From Pseudomonadota bacterium (GTDB taxonomy: Bacteria > Myxococcota_A > Polyangia > GCA-2747355), in the NCBI GenBank assembly GCA_016702545.1, contig JADJDT010000017.1, forward strand, positions 1 to 64,000: DNA of 64,000 bases, in the 5' to 3' direction. This document shows positions 27,188 to 36,998 of the stretch, one piece after another (the first letter of the stretch is position 1; each line of letters begins with the position of its first letter). Under the pieces are notes generated by a model, which was not told where the DNA came from, did no database searches, and was given only the letters and a program-made list of their open reading frames with translations. The position numbers and the translations under genes are program-made.

Positions 27188-28753
27188 TCAGCAGCCCGCG
27201 GCCGGTCGGCAGCTCAAGCCGGAGAGTACGCCGTTGAGCGGAAGGGTGCGCCGGCGCTGGCCGCTCTGCAGGTCGAAGACGTGCAGCGCGGTGGGCGACC
27301 CACCCGCGGCGCCGTGGGCGGGCGATAGGATCAGCAGCTCTCCCGTGTCGGTCGCGCTCAGTCCCATCACCCAGTTCTCGAAGCCCTCCAGCTGAATCGT
27401 CCGTTGGCCGCCGTCGCGCAGCGAGGTCTCGGTGATCGCGTCCGTGGCGTGCCAGGCGGTGTAGACCTTGTCGCCGTGTACGCTGATGCGATCGACGAAG
27501 GGTCCACCGACGGTGCTACAGCTCACCGGTGGTAGCGTCTGGGCCGCAGTGAAGTCGTCGTAGAGCTTCAGCTGAGTGCCATGCGAGGCCGGCCAGGGCA
27601 CGAGCAGCAGCTTGCCGGCGCGGTCGGTGGCGGCCGCGCAGTCCACGCTCGTGCGTTCGAGTCGGCCCGTGCGGAGGTCGAGGCGACTGAGCGGAAGCTC
27701 GTGGTTGCCGCAGCCGTAGAGCGCGTCGCCGATCCAGCCGAGCGAGACCGGTCCGCCGCCGAAGGCGGGCGGAGCGTCGTCCTCGGCCACGCAGAGCTCG
27801 CCGCTCTCCAGCCCAATCAGCGCGGGAACGCCCTGTGCCAGGGTGGCGCAGTGGGCTTGCCTTTGAAGGTGGCCACAGCGCTCGAGGAGGCCCCTGCGGC
27901 CCGTGCGCGTGGGGTAGGGCGGCACGACCCGCGCGTGGCAGGGCTCGATGGTGAAGCGGTTCGCCTGGTAGGCGCCGCGAAACGAGACCGTCCGGAGGCC
28001 CGTGCGCTGCTCGATCTTGGTGACCAGACAATTCGCGCCGGGGTCAGGCCAGGCGCCCGCGCTTCCGGCCGGGCAGTCCCCTTGCAGGTAGAGGCCCGCG
28101 CCGGGCTCGTCGAGGTCCCGGCCGCGCGCGCTCCCCTCTTCGTCGGCCAGGTAGAGGCTCTCCACCGCGGCGCCAGGCGGGGCGTCGACGCTTTGCCGAT
28201 AGAAGCCCGAGAGCAGCACGGCCTCGATCGTGGCACCTCTGCTGGCGTGAATACGCCAATGCACTGGCTCATAGGCGGCCAGGGCGAGCACGTGGGTGCC
28301 GGGTCGATCGACCTCGACGAGCACCTCGCCACGCAGGTGCGGGGGCGCGTGCGGTGTGCCCTCGGCATCGATCGTCCAGCTCCCGCTGGACTGTGCCTCG
28401 TAGATCTGAATCACGTGCAGCTCGGTCTCGCCGGGGCTCGGCTCACGCTCGGCGTGCGCTTTGCCCCGGACGCTGGGGGAGTCGCACTGCAAGGGTAGCG
28501 AGACGGCGCGCGGCTCGCCGACGCAGGCGCCACAAGGCGCAGATCCGTCGGCGCCCGGGTCGTGGTCGAGGTCGCGGTGGTCGAGGTCGCCTGACCTGTG
28601 CTTCGAGGGCAGGCGTTGCTCGCCCGCCCTGGTCCTCCAGCGGTCGGTCGGCCCCGGATCGGTCTCTGGGCTCGGGCAGGCCAGCCCGCACAGCGCGGTC
28701 GCACTCACGAGTGCGGGTAGCCATCGTCTCGATCGCGTCTCCCTTGGGTCCAT
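27188..28753 (-). CDS. Predicted lipoprotein with beta-propeller-like C-terminus
   Basis: 521 residues; ATG 28753 has AGGAG nine bases upstream. N-terminal signal LVSATALCGLAC gives a lipobox. The middle carries an Asp/His-rich linker (DLDHRDLDHDPGADGS). The C-terminal 250 residues contain repeated strands such as GWIGDALYGCGNHELPLSRL, GKLLLVPWPASHG and GDKVYTAWHATDAI, resembling WD40/PQQ-like propellers. Several Cys may form disulfides. Surface or periplasmic location is inferred; function unknown. Confidence 0.72.
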   Translation of the reverse strand: MDPRETRSRRWLPALVSATALCGLACPSPETDPGPTDRWRTRAGEQRLPSKHRSGDLDHRDLDHDPGADGSAPCGACVGEPRAVSLPLQCDSPSVRGKAHAEREPSPGETELHVIQIYEAQSSGSWTIDAEGTPHAPPHLRGEVLVEVDRPGTHVLALAAYEPVHWRIHASRGATIEAVLLSGFYRQSVDAPPGAAVESLYLADEEGSARGRDLDEPGAGLYLQGDCPAGSAGAWPDPGANCLVTKIEQRTGLRTVSFRGAYQANRFTIEPCHARVVPPYPTRTGRRGLLERCGHLQRQAHCATLAQGVPALIGLESGELCVAEDDAPPAFGGGPVSLGWIGDALYGCGNHELPLSRLDLRTGRLERTSVDCAAATDRAGKLLLVPWPASHGTQLKLYDDFTAAQTLPPVSCSTVGGPFVDRISVHGDKVYTAWHATDAITETSLRDGGQRTIQLEGFENWVMGLSATDTGELLILSPAHGAAGGSPTALHVFDLQSGQRRRTLPLNGVLSGLSCRPAAGC

Positions 28754-29139
28754 CGTGGTCTCCTATCGATTGGGTTGAGCTTGGCGCCCGTGTTGGGCTG
28801 CGGTGAGCGGGCTACAGCAAGACCCGCGCCCCCACGGCAGCCGCGCGCGGACCGTTGCGCAAACCCGTAGAGAGGTGTTCGTGTTTGCTCGCGGATCATC
28901 GGAGCGCCGGTCGACCGCGGGGCTGGGTCCGCGCCGCGGGAGGCCGCGGGAGGCTGCGGGAGGCTGCGACAAAGATGTCCGGGTTGCCGGCGAAGCGCCG
29001 CCAGGGATTCAGGCGCGGGGTGCCGTGGTCGCGGCGCCCGCGCTGCGGGGTGCGCAAAAAAAAAGTGACGCGGGTGGGCGCGAGCTGGGGGAACGCCGCT
29101 AGACTCGCCTCAAGGTTCCTGTTGCAGGAGGTAGGTGTG
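28754..29139. other. Intergenic region with decamer repeat and A9 tract
   Basis: Separates two divergent lipoprotein genes, so it should hold both promoters, but no clear -35/-10 pair stands out. It contains three tandem copies of GCGGGAGGC(C/T) at 28936-28965 and an A9 run at 29056-29064. No credible ORF. Confidence 0.55.
28936..28965. repeat. Three tandem copies of a 10-bp unit
   Basis: GCGGGAGGCC, GCGGGAGGCT, GCGGGAGGCT in direct succession, followed by GCGAC. A short microsatellite-like repeat in noncoding sequence. Confidence 0.85.
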
Positions 29140-30088
29140 ATGCGAGGTGCTTCCGTGTTCTTTCCGCGCGCGCGTGGCGGGTTCCTGCCGGGAGGTCAGG
29201 CCGGTTGTCGATCAAAGGCCGTCGGTCTGCTGCTGCTGGCGCTTGCGGGCTCACCTGCCGGCTGCAGCGATGAGGCAGGCGGTGGCCAGGGCGACGCCCG
29301 CCTGAGGTTTCTTGATCGCGGGACCCAGCGCAGGGGACAGCCGCGCGGTCGCCGATCGGAGCGTGGGGCGCGACGCGCTGGTGATTCCCGGCGCAGGCGA
29401 TGCGGGCTGCGATGGCGCGGGCGGCTCGTGCGCTCGCTGTCTCAAGGATGGCGACTGCTCGGATGCGCTCAGCTGCACCACGGACACCTGCAACGCTCAG
29501 GGGCGCTGCGTGCACACGAGCGCCTGTCAGGCGAATGCCAGGTGGTGCACCAGCAGCGGCTGCGTCGCCTGCGATGCGACTCACCTCTGCGCCGGCGGCG
29601 GCCGCTGCGCGGCGGGGATGTGTTGGGATACGACCTGCGCCGCCAGCCAGCCCTGCGATGAGACCGTGCCTTGCGAGGCGATGTGCACGGTCGAGGGCGG
29701 CACGAAGTACTGTCGCAAGCTGGGTGCTGGCGCCTATGCCTGGGTCACCGGGGGGCTCCTTTGCGGCAGCGCGGCGCAGCCGCTGGGGGCGACCTACCAG
29801 TGCCAGGGCAAGACGCACGTTTGTTGCACCAACGGCGAGTGGGGCTACCCGAATTGCGCCGGCTGCGCGCGCACTCGGGCCTGCACCGCCACGACACCCT
29901 GCGACGAGACCTGCTCGCTCGATGGCGCCTCCAAGTCTTGCCGCAAGATCAACGATGGCCCCTGGGAGTGGATCACCTACGCGGAATGCGGTTCGGCCAC
30001 CTATCCGATCGGCACGCTGTTCCAGTGCTCTGGCACGCACGGCGCTTGTTGCGCGGACGGGGTGTGGCACGGCGGTGCTTGCCCCTAG
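29140..30088 (+). CDS. Cys-rich lipoprotein (frameshifted as sequenced)
   Basis: ATG 29140 with an excellent ribosome site (GGAGG) opens a signal peptide ending LALAGSPAGC, a lipobox. The frame then degenerates, and from about 29312 the next frame carries the mature protein: CARCLKDGDCSDALSCTTDT, then two similar modules (CDETVPCEAMCTVEGGTKYC and CDETCSLDGASKSC) each followed by a Trp, a GTxxQC and a CC motif. Total length is 3n+1, so one extra base between about 29290 and 29335 would join them. The duplicated Cys module of about 80 residues is unfamiliar to me. Probably surface exposed. Confidence 0.72.
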
Positions 30089-30223
30089 CTGCTAGGGGGC
30101 TCACGGCGCGCGCGACGCGACGGCCGGTAAGTTGACGATCGCCGGTTCCTGCGGCCAAGCTCCAGCGCGCTGCGCCGACCGGGGCCGAGCCGCGGGCGGG
30201 CACGCCGGAACTCGGGTGTCGCG

Positions 30224-32264
30224 ATGTCGTTGCGGGTGCTGATCGTCGAGGACGACGCGGATCAACGGGAGGTGCTGCGCACCTGCCTGCGCCGCGCGCG
30301 AGCGCTCGCTGCCTTCAAGCTACAGATCGACGAGGCCGTCGATGGCGCGGCCGGTCTCGAATGCTTCCGCGCCGCGCCTTTCGACGTGGTGATCGTCGAC
30401 CTGCTCTTGCCGAAGCTCGACGGTGTGGCGCTGTGCAAGGCGCTGCGGGCCGAGCCTCGGGGCGGCGAGGCGGTACTGCTGGCGATCAGCGGCGCCTACC
30501 GCGATGCCCATGTGTCGCGTCGACTATGGGACGAGTCGCGGGTCGAGCTCTTGACCAAGCCGCTCGATCTCGAGCGCTTCGCCGGTCGCTTGCTGGCGCT
30601 GCTCGGTCGGCGCAAGGAGAGCGACCCAGAGGGGGCGCGGCGTTGGTTGCAGGCCAGTGAGCCCAGGGCCGCGGTCGTGGCGCCCGTGAGCACGCCCTCG
30701 CCGCCGCCGGTCGCGACCGCCGCCGCCCCGGCTCCTGCCGTCGCCGCGTCGCCCGCGCCAGCCTTGCGGAGTCGCGGCGTGCCTGCACCGGCGGCGATCG
30801 CGCTGGGGCGCGCCTGGCACGGGGAGCTCGGGCCGGTGGCGCTCGCCGCTGTGCTGGTGGCGGCCGCCGAGCAGCGGGCGACGGGGGTGCTGACCCTCGG
30901 TCGCGCCAAGCTGCGGAAGATCGTCTATCTAGAGGCGGGACGTCCGGTCTACGTCGACTCCAACCTGCGCCATGAGACCCTGGGCGCCTACCTGGTCGAG
31001 AGCGGCGCGATTACGGAAGAGCAGCTCGAGGGGGCGCTGCGCGTGGCCCGGCGCGACAAGTGCCGGTTGGGCGAGGCCCTCCTGGCGCAGCGCGCGATCG
31101 ACAGTGCGGCGCTCGAACGCGCGCTGGCGGCGCAGGTCCAGGTCAAGCTGGCCGGCGCCCTGCGCTGGGACGACGGACAGGCCAGCTTCGCGCCCGGAGC
31201 GAGTGCGCTGCAGGGTATCCCCCGCTACCCGGTCGAGACCGTGTCCTGGGTGCTGGTGGCCCTGGAGCGGTTGCTCTCGGCCGACGAGGCCGGATCCCAG
31301 CTCGAGGCGTTTGGGGACAGCACGATCCGGCTCACGAGCACAGGCCGGTCACAGGTCGCGGCGATCGTCGCGGCCTACGGCAAGCCGGTGGTCGAGGTGG
31401 CGAGCAGCCAGCGCCCGCTGCGCCTGCTGCTCGAGGTCGTGGGCGACCGCCAGCGCTGGGTGGTGCGCCTGGTAGCGCTGCTGCAGAGCGGCTTGGTGGA
31501 GCGGGTCGATGCCCCCGCCGCGGTGGGCCCTTCGCCGGCGGAAGCGCCGGTCGAGGCGACGGTGGTCGAGGCCGCGCCAGCCGCGCAAGCCTCGGCGCCC
31601 GCCCCGGCCCCCGCCCCCGCCCCCGCCGAGCCGGTGGCGCTCGCTGCACCGCCCGCGATCCCGGACGCGCTCGGCGCCGAGCTGCTTTACCGCGAGGCGC
31701 GGATCAGCTCTGGGCGCGGGCGATGCCGAGGCGGCGGTCGCGACGCTGCGCGGCGCCGTGGCCGGGGACCCGACCCAGCCCGATTACCACGCGCTCTTGG
31801 GCTGGGCGCTCTTCGTGCGCGCCGGAGCGACGCGCGAGGCCGCAGCCCAGGCGGCGGCGCCCTTGGCCCAGGCCTTCGCGCTGCACCCGGGGTCGGTGCT
31901 GAGCCATGAGCTCACGGCGCGGATCGCCGACCGACTGGGCGACCATCGCCGCGCGGCCGAGCACCTGACGGCCGCGTTGAAGCAGGCGCCGCTGCGGCTC
32001 GACCTGCTGGGTCGTGCCCGCGAGACGCTGACCGCGTTGGGCGACTTCGGTGCATTGGAGCGGCTCTATCGGACGGTGCTGGGCGCCGTGCAGCAGGGCA
32101 GCGGCCTCGATGCGGTCGGCTTGTGGGTCGACCTCGCGCTGCTCTACCGCGAGGGACTCGGGCGTCCGGATCAGGCGCGGGTCGCGCTGGGCGTGGCCGA
32201 ACGGCTGGCTGCCGACGATCCACGCGTGATAGCGGCGCGCCGGACGCTCGCGGACGGCGCGTAA
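30224..32264 (+). CDS. Response regulator with DUF4388 and TPR modules (frameshifted as sequenced)
   Basis: ATG 30224. Residues 1-125 are a CheY-like receiver (LIVEDDADQ, phosphoacceptor in VIVDLLLPKLDG, LTKPLD). An Ala/Pro linker is followed at about 200-400 by a DUF4388 (PATAN) region (ATGVLTLGRAKLRKIVYLEA). A second Ala/Pro linker leads to TPR-like helices (AEAAVATLRGAVAGDPTQPD). The frame shifts at about 31708-31711 (AGC-T-CTG); removing one base gives 679 residues continuous to TGA... TAA 32264. No DNA-binding domain, so output is protein-protein. Similar architectures occur in Myxococcota. Confidence 0.85.
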
Positions 32265-32295
32265 CGGCGGCGAGGGTCCGACGCGCCGCCCCGTC

Positions 32296-32532
32296 TCAGC
32301 CTCCGAGCGGCTCCCAATAGAACAGGGTGATCGCCAGGCAGTGGAAGGCCTCGTCCGAGGATTGGGTGACGATCGTATCGACGATCTCGAACGAGGGGTT
32401 CTGTCGGATCCATTCGGTGATGCGCTCGCCGAGGCGGTCGCGCTCCTGGGCCATCGTCGCCGAGAAGATCTTGACGCCATTGAAGCGAGCGCGTGTGCCC
32501 CGATCGTCGGTTGCTGTGCTTTGGCTCGTCAT
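32296..32532 (-). CDS. Small conserved protein of unknown function
   Basis: 78 residues from ATG 32532 (a GTG nine codons upstream is possible). The core GVKIFSATMAQERDRLGERI followed by TEWIRQNPSFEIVDTIVTQS and FHCLAITLFYWE is a compact alpha/beta pattern I recognise from deltaproteobacterial hypothetical proteins. No signal or membrane segment. Converges with the response regulator gene. Confidence 0.68.
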   Translation of the reverse strand: MTSQSTATDDRGTRARFNGVKIFSATMAQERDRLGERITEWIRQNPSFEIVDTIVTQSSDEAFHCLAITLFYWEPLGG

Positions 32533-32677
32533 CTGCCCCTGACCTCGTCCTGACACCACCCGTTAAGGCCGGCTGCCCCCCGCCATCCGTGGATGCACCC
32601 GCCAGCATCCTTACCGCGCCTTGTGCTCGGCCGGCTCGCGACAATCTCCGACAGGCTCCGAGCAGGGCCGTCGTTGA

Positions 32678-32833
32678 AGACCCGATCGGAAATCACCTAT
32701 CCCTCGGGGCGCCGATCCATCCCGCCGGACGGCGTTGCAGCTCCTCAGAATACCCAAAGTATTCCTGCGTCGCTGCGCCTTGCCCGGCGGGCGTCTCGAC
32801 GCTCCGATGATTCGTTGATTCCCGATCGGGTCC
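32678..32833. repeat. Palindromic mobile-type element, diverged copy
   Basis: 156 bp with terminal inverted repeats (A)GACCCGATCGGAAATC and GATTCCCGATCGGGTCC. Its plus strand aligns with the minus strand of the element at 55303-55467 across the core: GATCCATCCCGCCGG, GCGTTGCAGCTCCTC, AATAC...GTATTCCT and GCGCCTTGCCCGGCGGGCG. The centre is a short hairpin around AATACCCAAAGTATT. It has no coding capacity. The surrounding 32560-32938 region otherwise shows only GC-rich hairpins. Confidence 0.8.
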
Positions 32834-32938
32834 TTAGCGCGGGACGCCGCGCGAGGCAAGCGCGCTCTGCCGCGCCTCGCCGGCGGTGCTCCGCCGACCG
32901 GCCCCCGGGTTGCCACGTCGTGAGCAGCCCCTGGGCTG

Positions 32939-33919
32939 TTACTGCACGAAGACCTTGATCGCGGTGCTGATCAGGGTGCCCGTGCCGCCGTCGACCTGCT
33001 GCCGCAGGCCCAGCTCGAGGCCGACCCGGCTGCTGAGCAGGCCGACCCCCGCCGTGACATACGACGCCTGCAGGAAGGTATCGTGCTGGGCGCCTGCCCG
33101 CAGCGCGTAGGACTCGCCCGCCAGCAGCTCGAGACCGCCGTGCAGCGTGGCCGACAGCGCCTTCGGGTCGGAGGTGAAGTCGAGCACGCTGTCGAAGGCG
33201 AGGGTCAGCGCCTTTCCCGTGGTGAGGGCCACGCCGAGGCCGAGCGCCCGCGGGCAGAGCTGGTCGTCGACGGCGATCAGGTTGTAGCCGATCACGCCGA
33301 AGCGGAAGATCTCCCCCAGGCGCAGCGCTGCGCCGGTATCCATGGTGAACCGGCTCAGTCGCGTCCTGAGCGCGTCGCTGGGCGCATTGGCCGGGGGATC
33401 GACGCGGTAGTGGAGATAGCGACCAGTGACCCCGATCGACAGCCATTCCCCGAGCGGGACGGCGAGCGCCCCACCCAGCTCGTGCTCCTGGTGCTTCTCC
33501 GTCAGCGAGAGCGCGGGGGCCCCGTCCTGCGGCAGCGTGCGCCGCGGGCTGGCGTTGCCGTAGCTGTAGTAGAGCGCCGCGCCCAGGGTGCTGGTGACCG
33601 AGTCGGCGATCGCCGCGAAAAAGTGGCTGGCGTCGTCGGTCGAGCGAAACTGGTAGAGCGTGTCCATGACGTAGACGCGCGCCGCGGTGAGGGTCGCCGG
33701 GTTGAGCAGCGGAGCCGAGGTACCGGTGGCGGCCGCGCGCAGCGCACCCCCCATGCTCAGCGCGCGGGTGGTCAGCAGGTCGCGGGCCGCATGTGCCGGC
33801 GCGACGCTCGCGAGCCCCGCCAGCAGGATCAGGCCGGTGGCGGTGGCGAGCGAGGGCCACCCGCGGGGCCCAGGGGAAGGCCGTTGATCCGCTGGACCGC
33901 GGTGCTTCGAAATCGACAC
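32939..33919 (-). CDS. Predicted outer-membrane beta-barrel protein
   Basis: 326 residues from GTG 33919. A signal peptide (LATATGLILLAGLASVAPAHA) precedes a beta-rich mature protein with alternating strands and a C-terminal aromatic-poor end (STAIKVFVQ). The opening (RALSMGGALRAAATGTSAPL then LNPATL) matches the start of PorV/UPF0164/FadL-like barrels, which often carry an SMGGA..A..G...P..NPA motif. Likely an OM transporter or assembly factor. It lies 32 bases downstream of plsC and is probably co-transcribed. Confidence 0.74.
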   Translation of the reverse strand: MSISKHRGPADQRPSPGPRGWPSLATATGLILLAGLASVAPAHAARDLLTTRALSMGGALRAAATGTSAPLLNPATLTAARVYVMDTLYQFRSTDDASHFFAAIADSVTSTLGAALYYSYGNASPRRTLPQDGAPALSLTEKHQEHELGGALAVPLGEWLSIGVTGRYLHYRVDPPANAPSDALRTRLSRFTMDTGAALRLGEIFRFGVIGYNLIAVDDQLCPRALGLGVALTTGKALTLAFDSVLDFTSDPKALSATLHGGLELLAGESYALRAGAQHDTFLQASYVTAGVGLLSSRVGLELGLRQQVDGGTGTLISTAIKVFVQ

Positions 33920-33951
33920 GATGGTGCTCTCTTTCTGTTACGAGGCGCGGC

Positions 33952-34725
33952 TCAGCGCGCGGCCAGTCGGCTGCGGCTCTGGGCGAAGAGCTCGCCCACG
34001 CGCGCCCAGACCGCCGTGGTCCAGCGCTCGTGGTCGGGGAAGTCCGATGGCGTCATCGCTGCGCCGATGGTGACGGCGACCGGCTGGTGCCGATTGACGC
34101 GGTCGTTGGTCTTGGGGGTCACGCGGTGGGTGCCGTCGAGGCCGACCGGGACCACGCGCAGGCCCTGATCGAAGGCGCCGAGGATCGTCCCCGGGTGGAT
34201 GCGGCCGCGCAGCTCCCCGTCGGTCGAGCGCGTGCCCTCTGGGAACACCACCACGGCGGTGGATTCGGCGCACATGCGCAGCGTCTCGGCCAAGGCTTGG
34301 CGGCGGCTGGCGGCGTCGTTGCGCCGCACGAAGACCGACCCCGCGCCGTAGCCGGCGAGCCCGATCAAGGGGAACCAGCGCACGATGCTCTTGGAGAGGA
34401 AAGCGCCGGTCTGCAGCACGTCCGCCAGCGCGACGATATCGACGTAGCTCTGATGGTTGCAGACGAAGAGATGGCCGCGGCTGGGACGGGGCAGGTGCTC
34501 TTGCCCGACGACGTCCAGTTCGAGCGCCAGGAGCCGCCGGGCACAGAAGCGAGCCCAGGGTCCCAGCAGGTGGAGGCGGTGCAGCAGCGCTTCGCGCCGA
34601 TAGCGGCGTGTCAGGGCCAGCGTCAGGGGCAGCGGGAGCAGCAGGGTGGTCGGTATGCCGAGCGCGGCGCAGGCGGCGAGGATGCCGTAGGCCTTGGCGC
34701 GGCCCTTGAAGTTAGCGACTCCCAT
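33952..34725 (-). CDS. plsC: 1-acyl-sn-glycerol-3-phosphate acyltransferase family
   Basis: 257 residues from ATG 34725. An N-terminal hydrophobic segment (LGIPTTLLLPLPLTLAL) anchors it to the inner membrane. Acyltransferase motifs: NHQSYVD (HX4D, catalytic), GAGSVFVRR with the substrate-binding Arg, FPEGTRST (motif III) and VVPVGLDGTH (motif IV). It makes phosphatidic acid or acylates a related lipid. The gene symbol is by family; paralogues acting on other lipids are common. Confidence 0.9.
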   Translation of the reverse strand: MGVANFKGRAKAYGILAACAALGIPTTLLLPLPLTLALTRRYRREALLHRLHLLGPWARFCARRLLALELDVVGQEHLPRPSRGHLFVCNHQSYVDIVALADVLQTGAFLSKSIVRWFPLIGLAGYGAGSVFVRRNDAASRRQALAETLRMCAESTAVVVFPEGTRSTDGELRGRIHPGTILGAFDQGLRVVPVGLDGTHRVTPKTNDRVNRHQPVAVTIGAAMTPSDFPDHERWTTAVWARVGELFAQSRSRLAAR

Positions 34726-34835
34726 GCCTGTCGGGATAGCCCAGAGGCGGCGCCGTGGGCAAGCTCGCGTTTGAGGGCTCACCCGGCCCAGGCGTCCCGG
34801 TCCTGGTCGCCGCTGGCGTCCGGGGGGCGGCCGAT

Positions 34836-34871
34836 GGTATGAGCCCGGGCGGCAGGGTATGAGCCCGGGCG
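34836..34871. repeat. 20-bp tandem repeat upstream of gtrA
   Basis: GGTATGAGCCCGGGCG occurs at 34836-34851 and again at 34856-34871, a 20-base period, ending 28 bases before the gtrA start codon. Each copy contains the palindrome GCCCGGGC. Could be an operator pair or a chance duplication. Confidence 0.6.
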
Positions 34872-34898
34872 CGGGATGGCGGGGGGCAGGAGGTCAAG

Positions 34899-35444
34899 AT
34901 GGAATGGGTGACACGCCTGGCGCGACGCTATCTCAGTCGCGAGCAGCGCCGCTTCATCAAGTTCTGCGTCGTCGGTGCGTCGGGTGTCCCCGTCAACCTG
35001 GTGTTGACCTGGCTGGCCCACCGGATCTTGTCCGGAGTGCTGCCGGCGCGCGGCGCGGTGGCGATCGCGTCGCTGCTCGGCATCGGCGTGTCGATCGGCA
35101 GCAACTTCCTGCTCAACGATCTCTGGACCTGGGGTGACCGCCGCCAGCCAGGCACGGGGCTCGGGGCACGGCTGCTGCGCTTCTACGGCGTCTCGTCGGT
35201 GGGCGCCGGCGTGCAGTTCGGCGTGGCGATGCTGCTGGTGGCGCTCTTGGGGTCGCCCTACCTGTTGCTGGCGCAGCTCGCGGGCATCGGGCTGGCGACG
35301 CTGCTCAACTACGTCGCCAATCACAAATGGACCTTTCGGCCGCGCGACGGCGGCGCGAAGCTGCCCCCGGCGCCCGAGGTTTCGGTGCCCTCCGCCTCGG
35401 CTACCGGAATAACGGCTACAGGAAATAGCGGCTACAGGGAATAA
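34899..35444 (+). CDS. GtrA family membrane protein
   Basis: 181 residues. ATG 34899 follows AGGAGGT. Four predicted transmembrane helices with the GtrA pattern: FIKFCVVGASGVPVNLVLTW, GSNFLLNDLWTW, LLRFYGVSSVGAGVQFGVAM and LLNYVANHKWTF (the N..WTF end signature). GtrA proteins are thought to flip or process polyprenyl-linked sugars for cell-surface polysaccharide. The C-terminal 30 residues are polar and overlap the 3' end of the convergent gene by 13 bases. Confidence 0.9.
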   Translation: MEWVTRLARRYLSREQRRFIKFCVVGASGVPVNLVLTWLAHRILSGVLPARGAVAIASLLGIGVSIGSNFLLNDLWTWGDRRQPGTGLGARLLRFYGVSSVGAGVQFGVAMLLVALLGSPYLLLAQLAGIGLATLLNYVANHKWTFRPRDGGAKLPPAPEVSVPSASATGITATGNSGYRE

Positions 35445-36895
35445 CCGACGCTGAGCAGGAAGGCGTGGTACTGGTCGAGCGCGCCGCCCGCAGCCAGCTT
35501 CCCCGCGCCCTTGCGCTTGATCGGATCGTCGAAGGCGAAGAAGTAGCGACTGTAACCGTACTCGACCGTCGCCACGAAACGGCGGTAGTGCGCGTCGAGA
35601 CCGAGCGCCGCCACGAGGCCGCCCACCGAGCCCGGTCCGAACCACTGCTCACTGCTGATCTCACCAGCATCGAGCACCAGGCGATACTCGGCTCGCGCGT
35701 AGCCCCCGATCCAATCGCCGAAGGGGTAGGCGCCGGCGGCATTCAGCAGCACGAAGCGATAGCTACTGTTCGGTAGCGCCTGCGTCGCGGTCTTGGGCCA
35801 GCTGACGCTGAAGTCGAGCAGGCCGTAGCCGAGCCCGAAGTCGACGTGCGGGCCGCGCGGGCGCTCGGGCTTGACGCGCCAGCGATAGCCCAGGTCGAGC
35901 AGCAGCTCATTGAAGCCGGAGTCGATCAGGGTCGCGCCCGTGGCCGCGGATTTCGACTTGAGGCCCAGCGTGGTCTGATAGCGCAGCCGCGCGTAGAGCT
36001 GCGCCAGATGCCCGGTGCTGAAGAACGCCGCCGGGCGGCCCTCGAGCGCCAGTCGCAGCGCCATCGCGGCGCCCGACTGGTAGCTGTTGGTGGTCTGCTG
36101 CGGATCGGTGAAGGTGAGGTTGCGCATCCAGGTGCCGATGCCGACCTCGGCGCGGGCCCGCGGCTCGTCGTCGGCTGGCCCGCGACGCGCTCCGCCGCTG
36201 CTGGTCGAGGGTGCCACAGAGGGCTGCGGCGCGGGGCCGAGGCCGTTCGGCGTGTCGTCGTCGCCGCCCGCGGTGCCCTGGTCGGAGCCGTCGACCTGCG
36301 CGTCGCCGCCGGTCTCGCCGTCGAAGCTCAGCTCCTCGTCGCCCGCGTCGCCGTCGCCCGCGTCCTCGCCGAGGTCCTCGTCCTCGCCCTCGTCCGCGGG
36401 GGCGGGTCGCCGTGAGCGCTGGGTGCGCCCAGCGCTCGGCGCGGGCAGCTGCGCCACCCCGCTCTCGATCAGCTCGACCACCTGCTCGATCTCGCGCGCC
36501 CGCGGTCGGCGACTCCAGGGCACGACCGCGCTGACGATGGCTTCGCCCTTGTTGCCGCCGTAAACGGCCAGCCCCAGGCCCTCGGCGCCCAGCTTGCCCC
36601 CGATCACCGCGCGCGCCCCGAGCTGCTTGGCGCAGCGGGCGAGGTTCGGCCCGCGCTGCAGCGTCAGGCCCAGCTCCTCGCAGGCGGCCAGCAGCGCGGC
36701 GGCGTTCTCGACCGTGTAGCGGGCCCGCAGCGCCGCCACGATGCGCCCGCGCGCCGCCGGGCCGCCGTTACCGCCGAACTCGAGCAGGACGAGCACCGGC
36801 CGGGCTCGCCGTGCCCAAGCCGCCGGGGTCGCGGTGAGCGCGGCCGGCGCGGTCAGCAGGGCGAGCAGAGGGAGGGTAAGGCGAGGCCAGCGCAT
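35432..36895 (-). CDS. Outer-membrane protein with acidic linker and beta-barrel
   Basis: 487 residues from ATG 36895 with signal peptide (LTLPLLALLTAPAALTATPAAWA). Residues 30-155 form an alpha/beta periplasmic domain (VLVLLEFGGNGG, ARAVIGGKLGAEGLGLAVYG). A strongly acidic linker at about 165-225 (DEGEDEDLGEDAGDGDAGDE) leads to a C-terminal barrel-like half with Tyr-rich strands ending LLSVGYSL. An acidic, probably calcium-binding linker joining soluble domain and barrel is notable. Function unknown. Confidence 0.74.
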   Translation of the reverse strand: MRWPRLTLPLLALLTAPAALTATPAAWARRARPVLVLLEFGGNGGPAARGRIVAALRARYTVENAAALLAACEELGLTLQRGPNLARCAKQLGARAVIGGKLGAEGLGLAVYGGNKGEAIVSAVVPWSRRPRAREIEQVVELIESGVAQLPAPSAGRTQRSRRPAPADEGEDEDLGEDAGDGDAGDEELSFDGETGGDAQVDGSDQGTAGGDDDTPNGLGPAPQPSVAPSTSSGGARRGPADDEPRARAEVGIGTWMRNLTFTDPQQTTNSYQSGAAMALRLALEGRPAAFFSTGHLAQLYARLRYQTTLGLKSKSAATGATLIDSGFNELLLDLGYRWRVKPERPRGPHVDFGLGYGLLDFSVSWPKTATQALPNSSYRFVLLNAAGAYPFGDWIGGYARAEYRLVLDAGEISSEQWFGPGSVGGLVAALGLDAHYRRFVATVEYGYSRYFFAFDDPIKRKGAGKLAAGGALDQYHAFLLSVGYSL

Positions 36896-36998
36896 GCGCC
36901 TGACATCTTAGCAAGGACCGCCGCATCCTGCGCGGCCCTTGCGTGCATCGCCGGGTCGCCCCGCGCGCGCGGTTGGTCAGCCGGCCGCGGCCGCCCGC

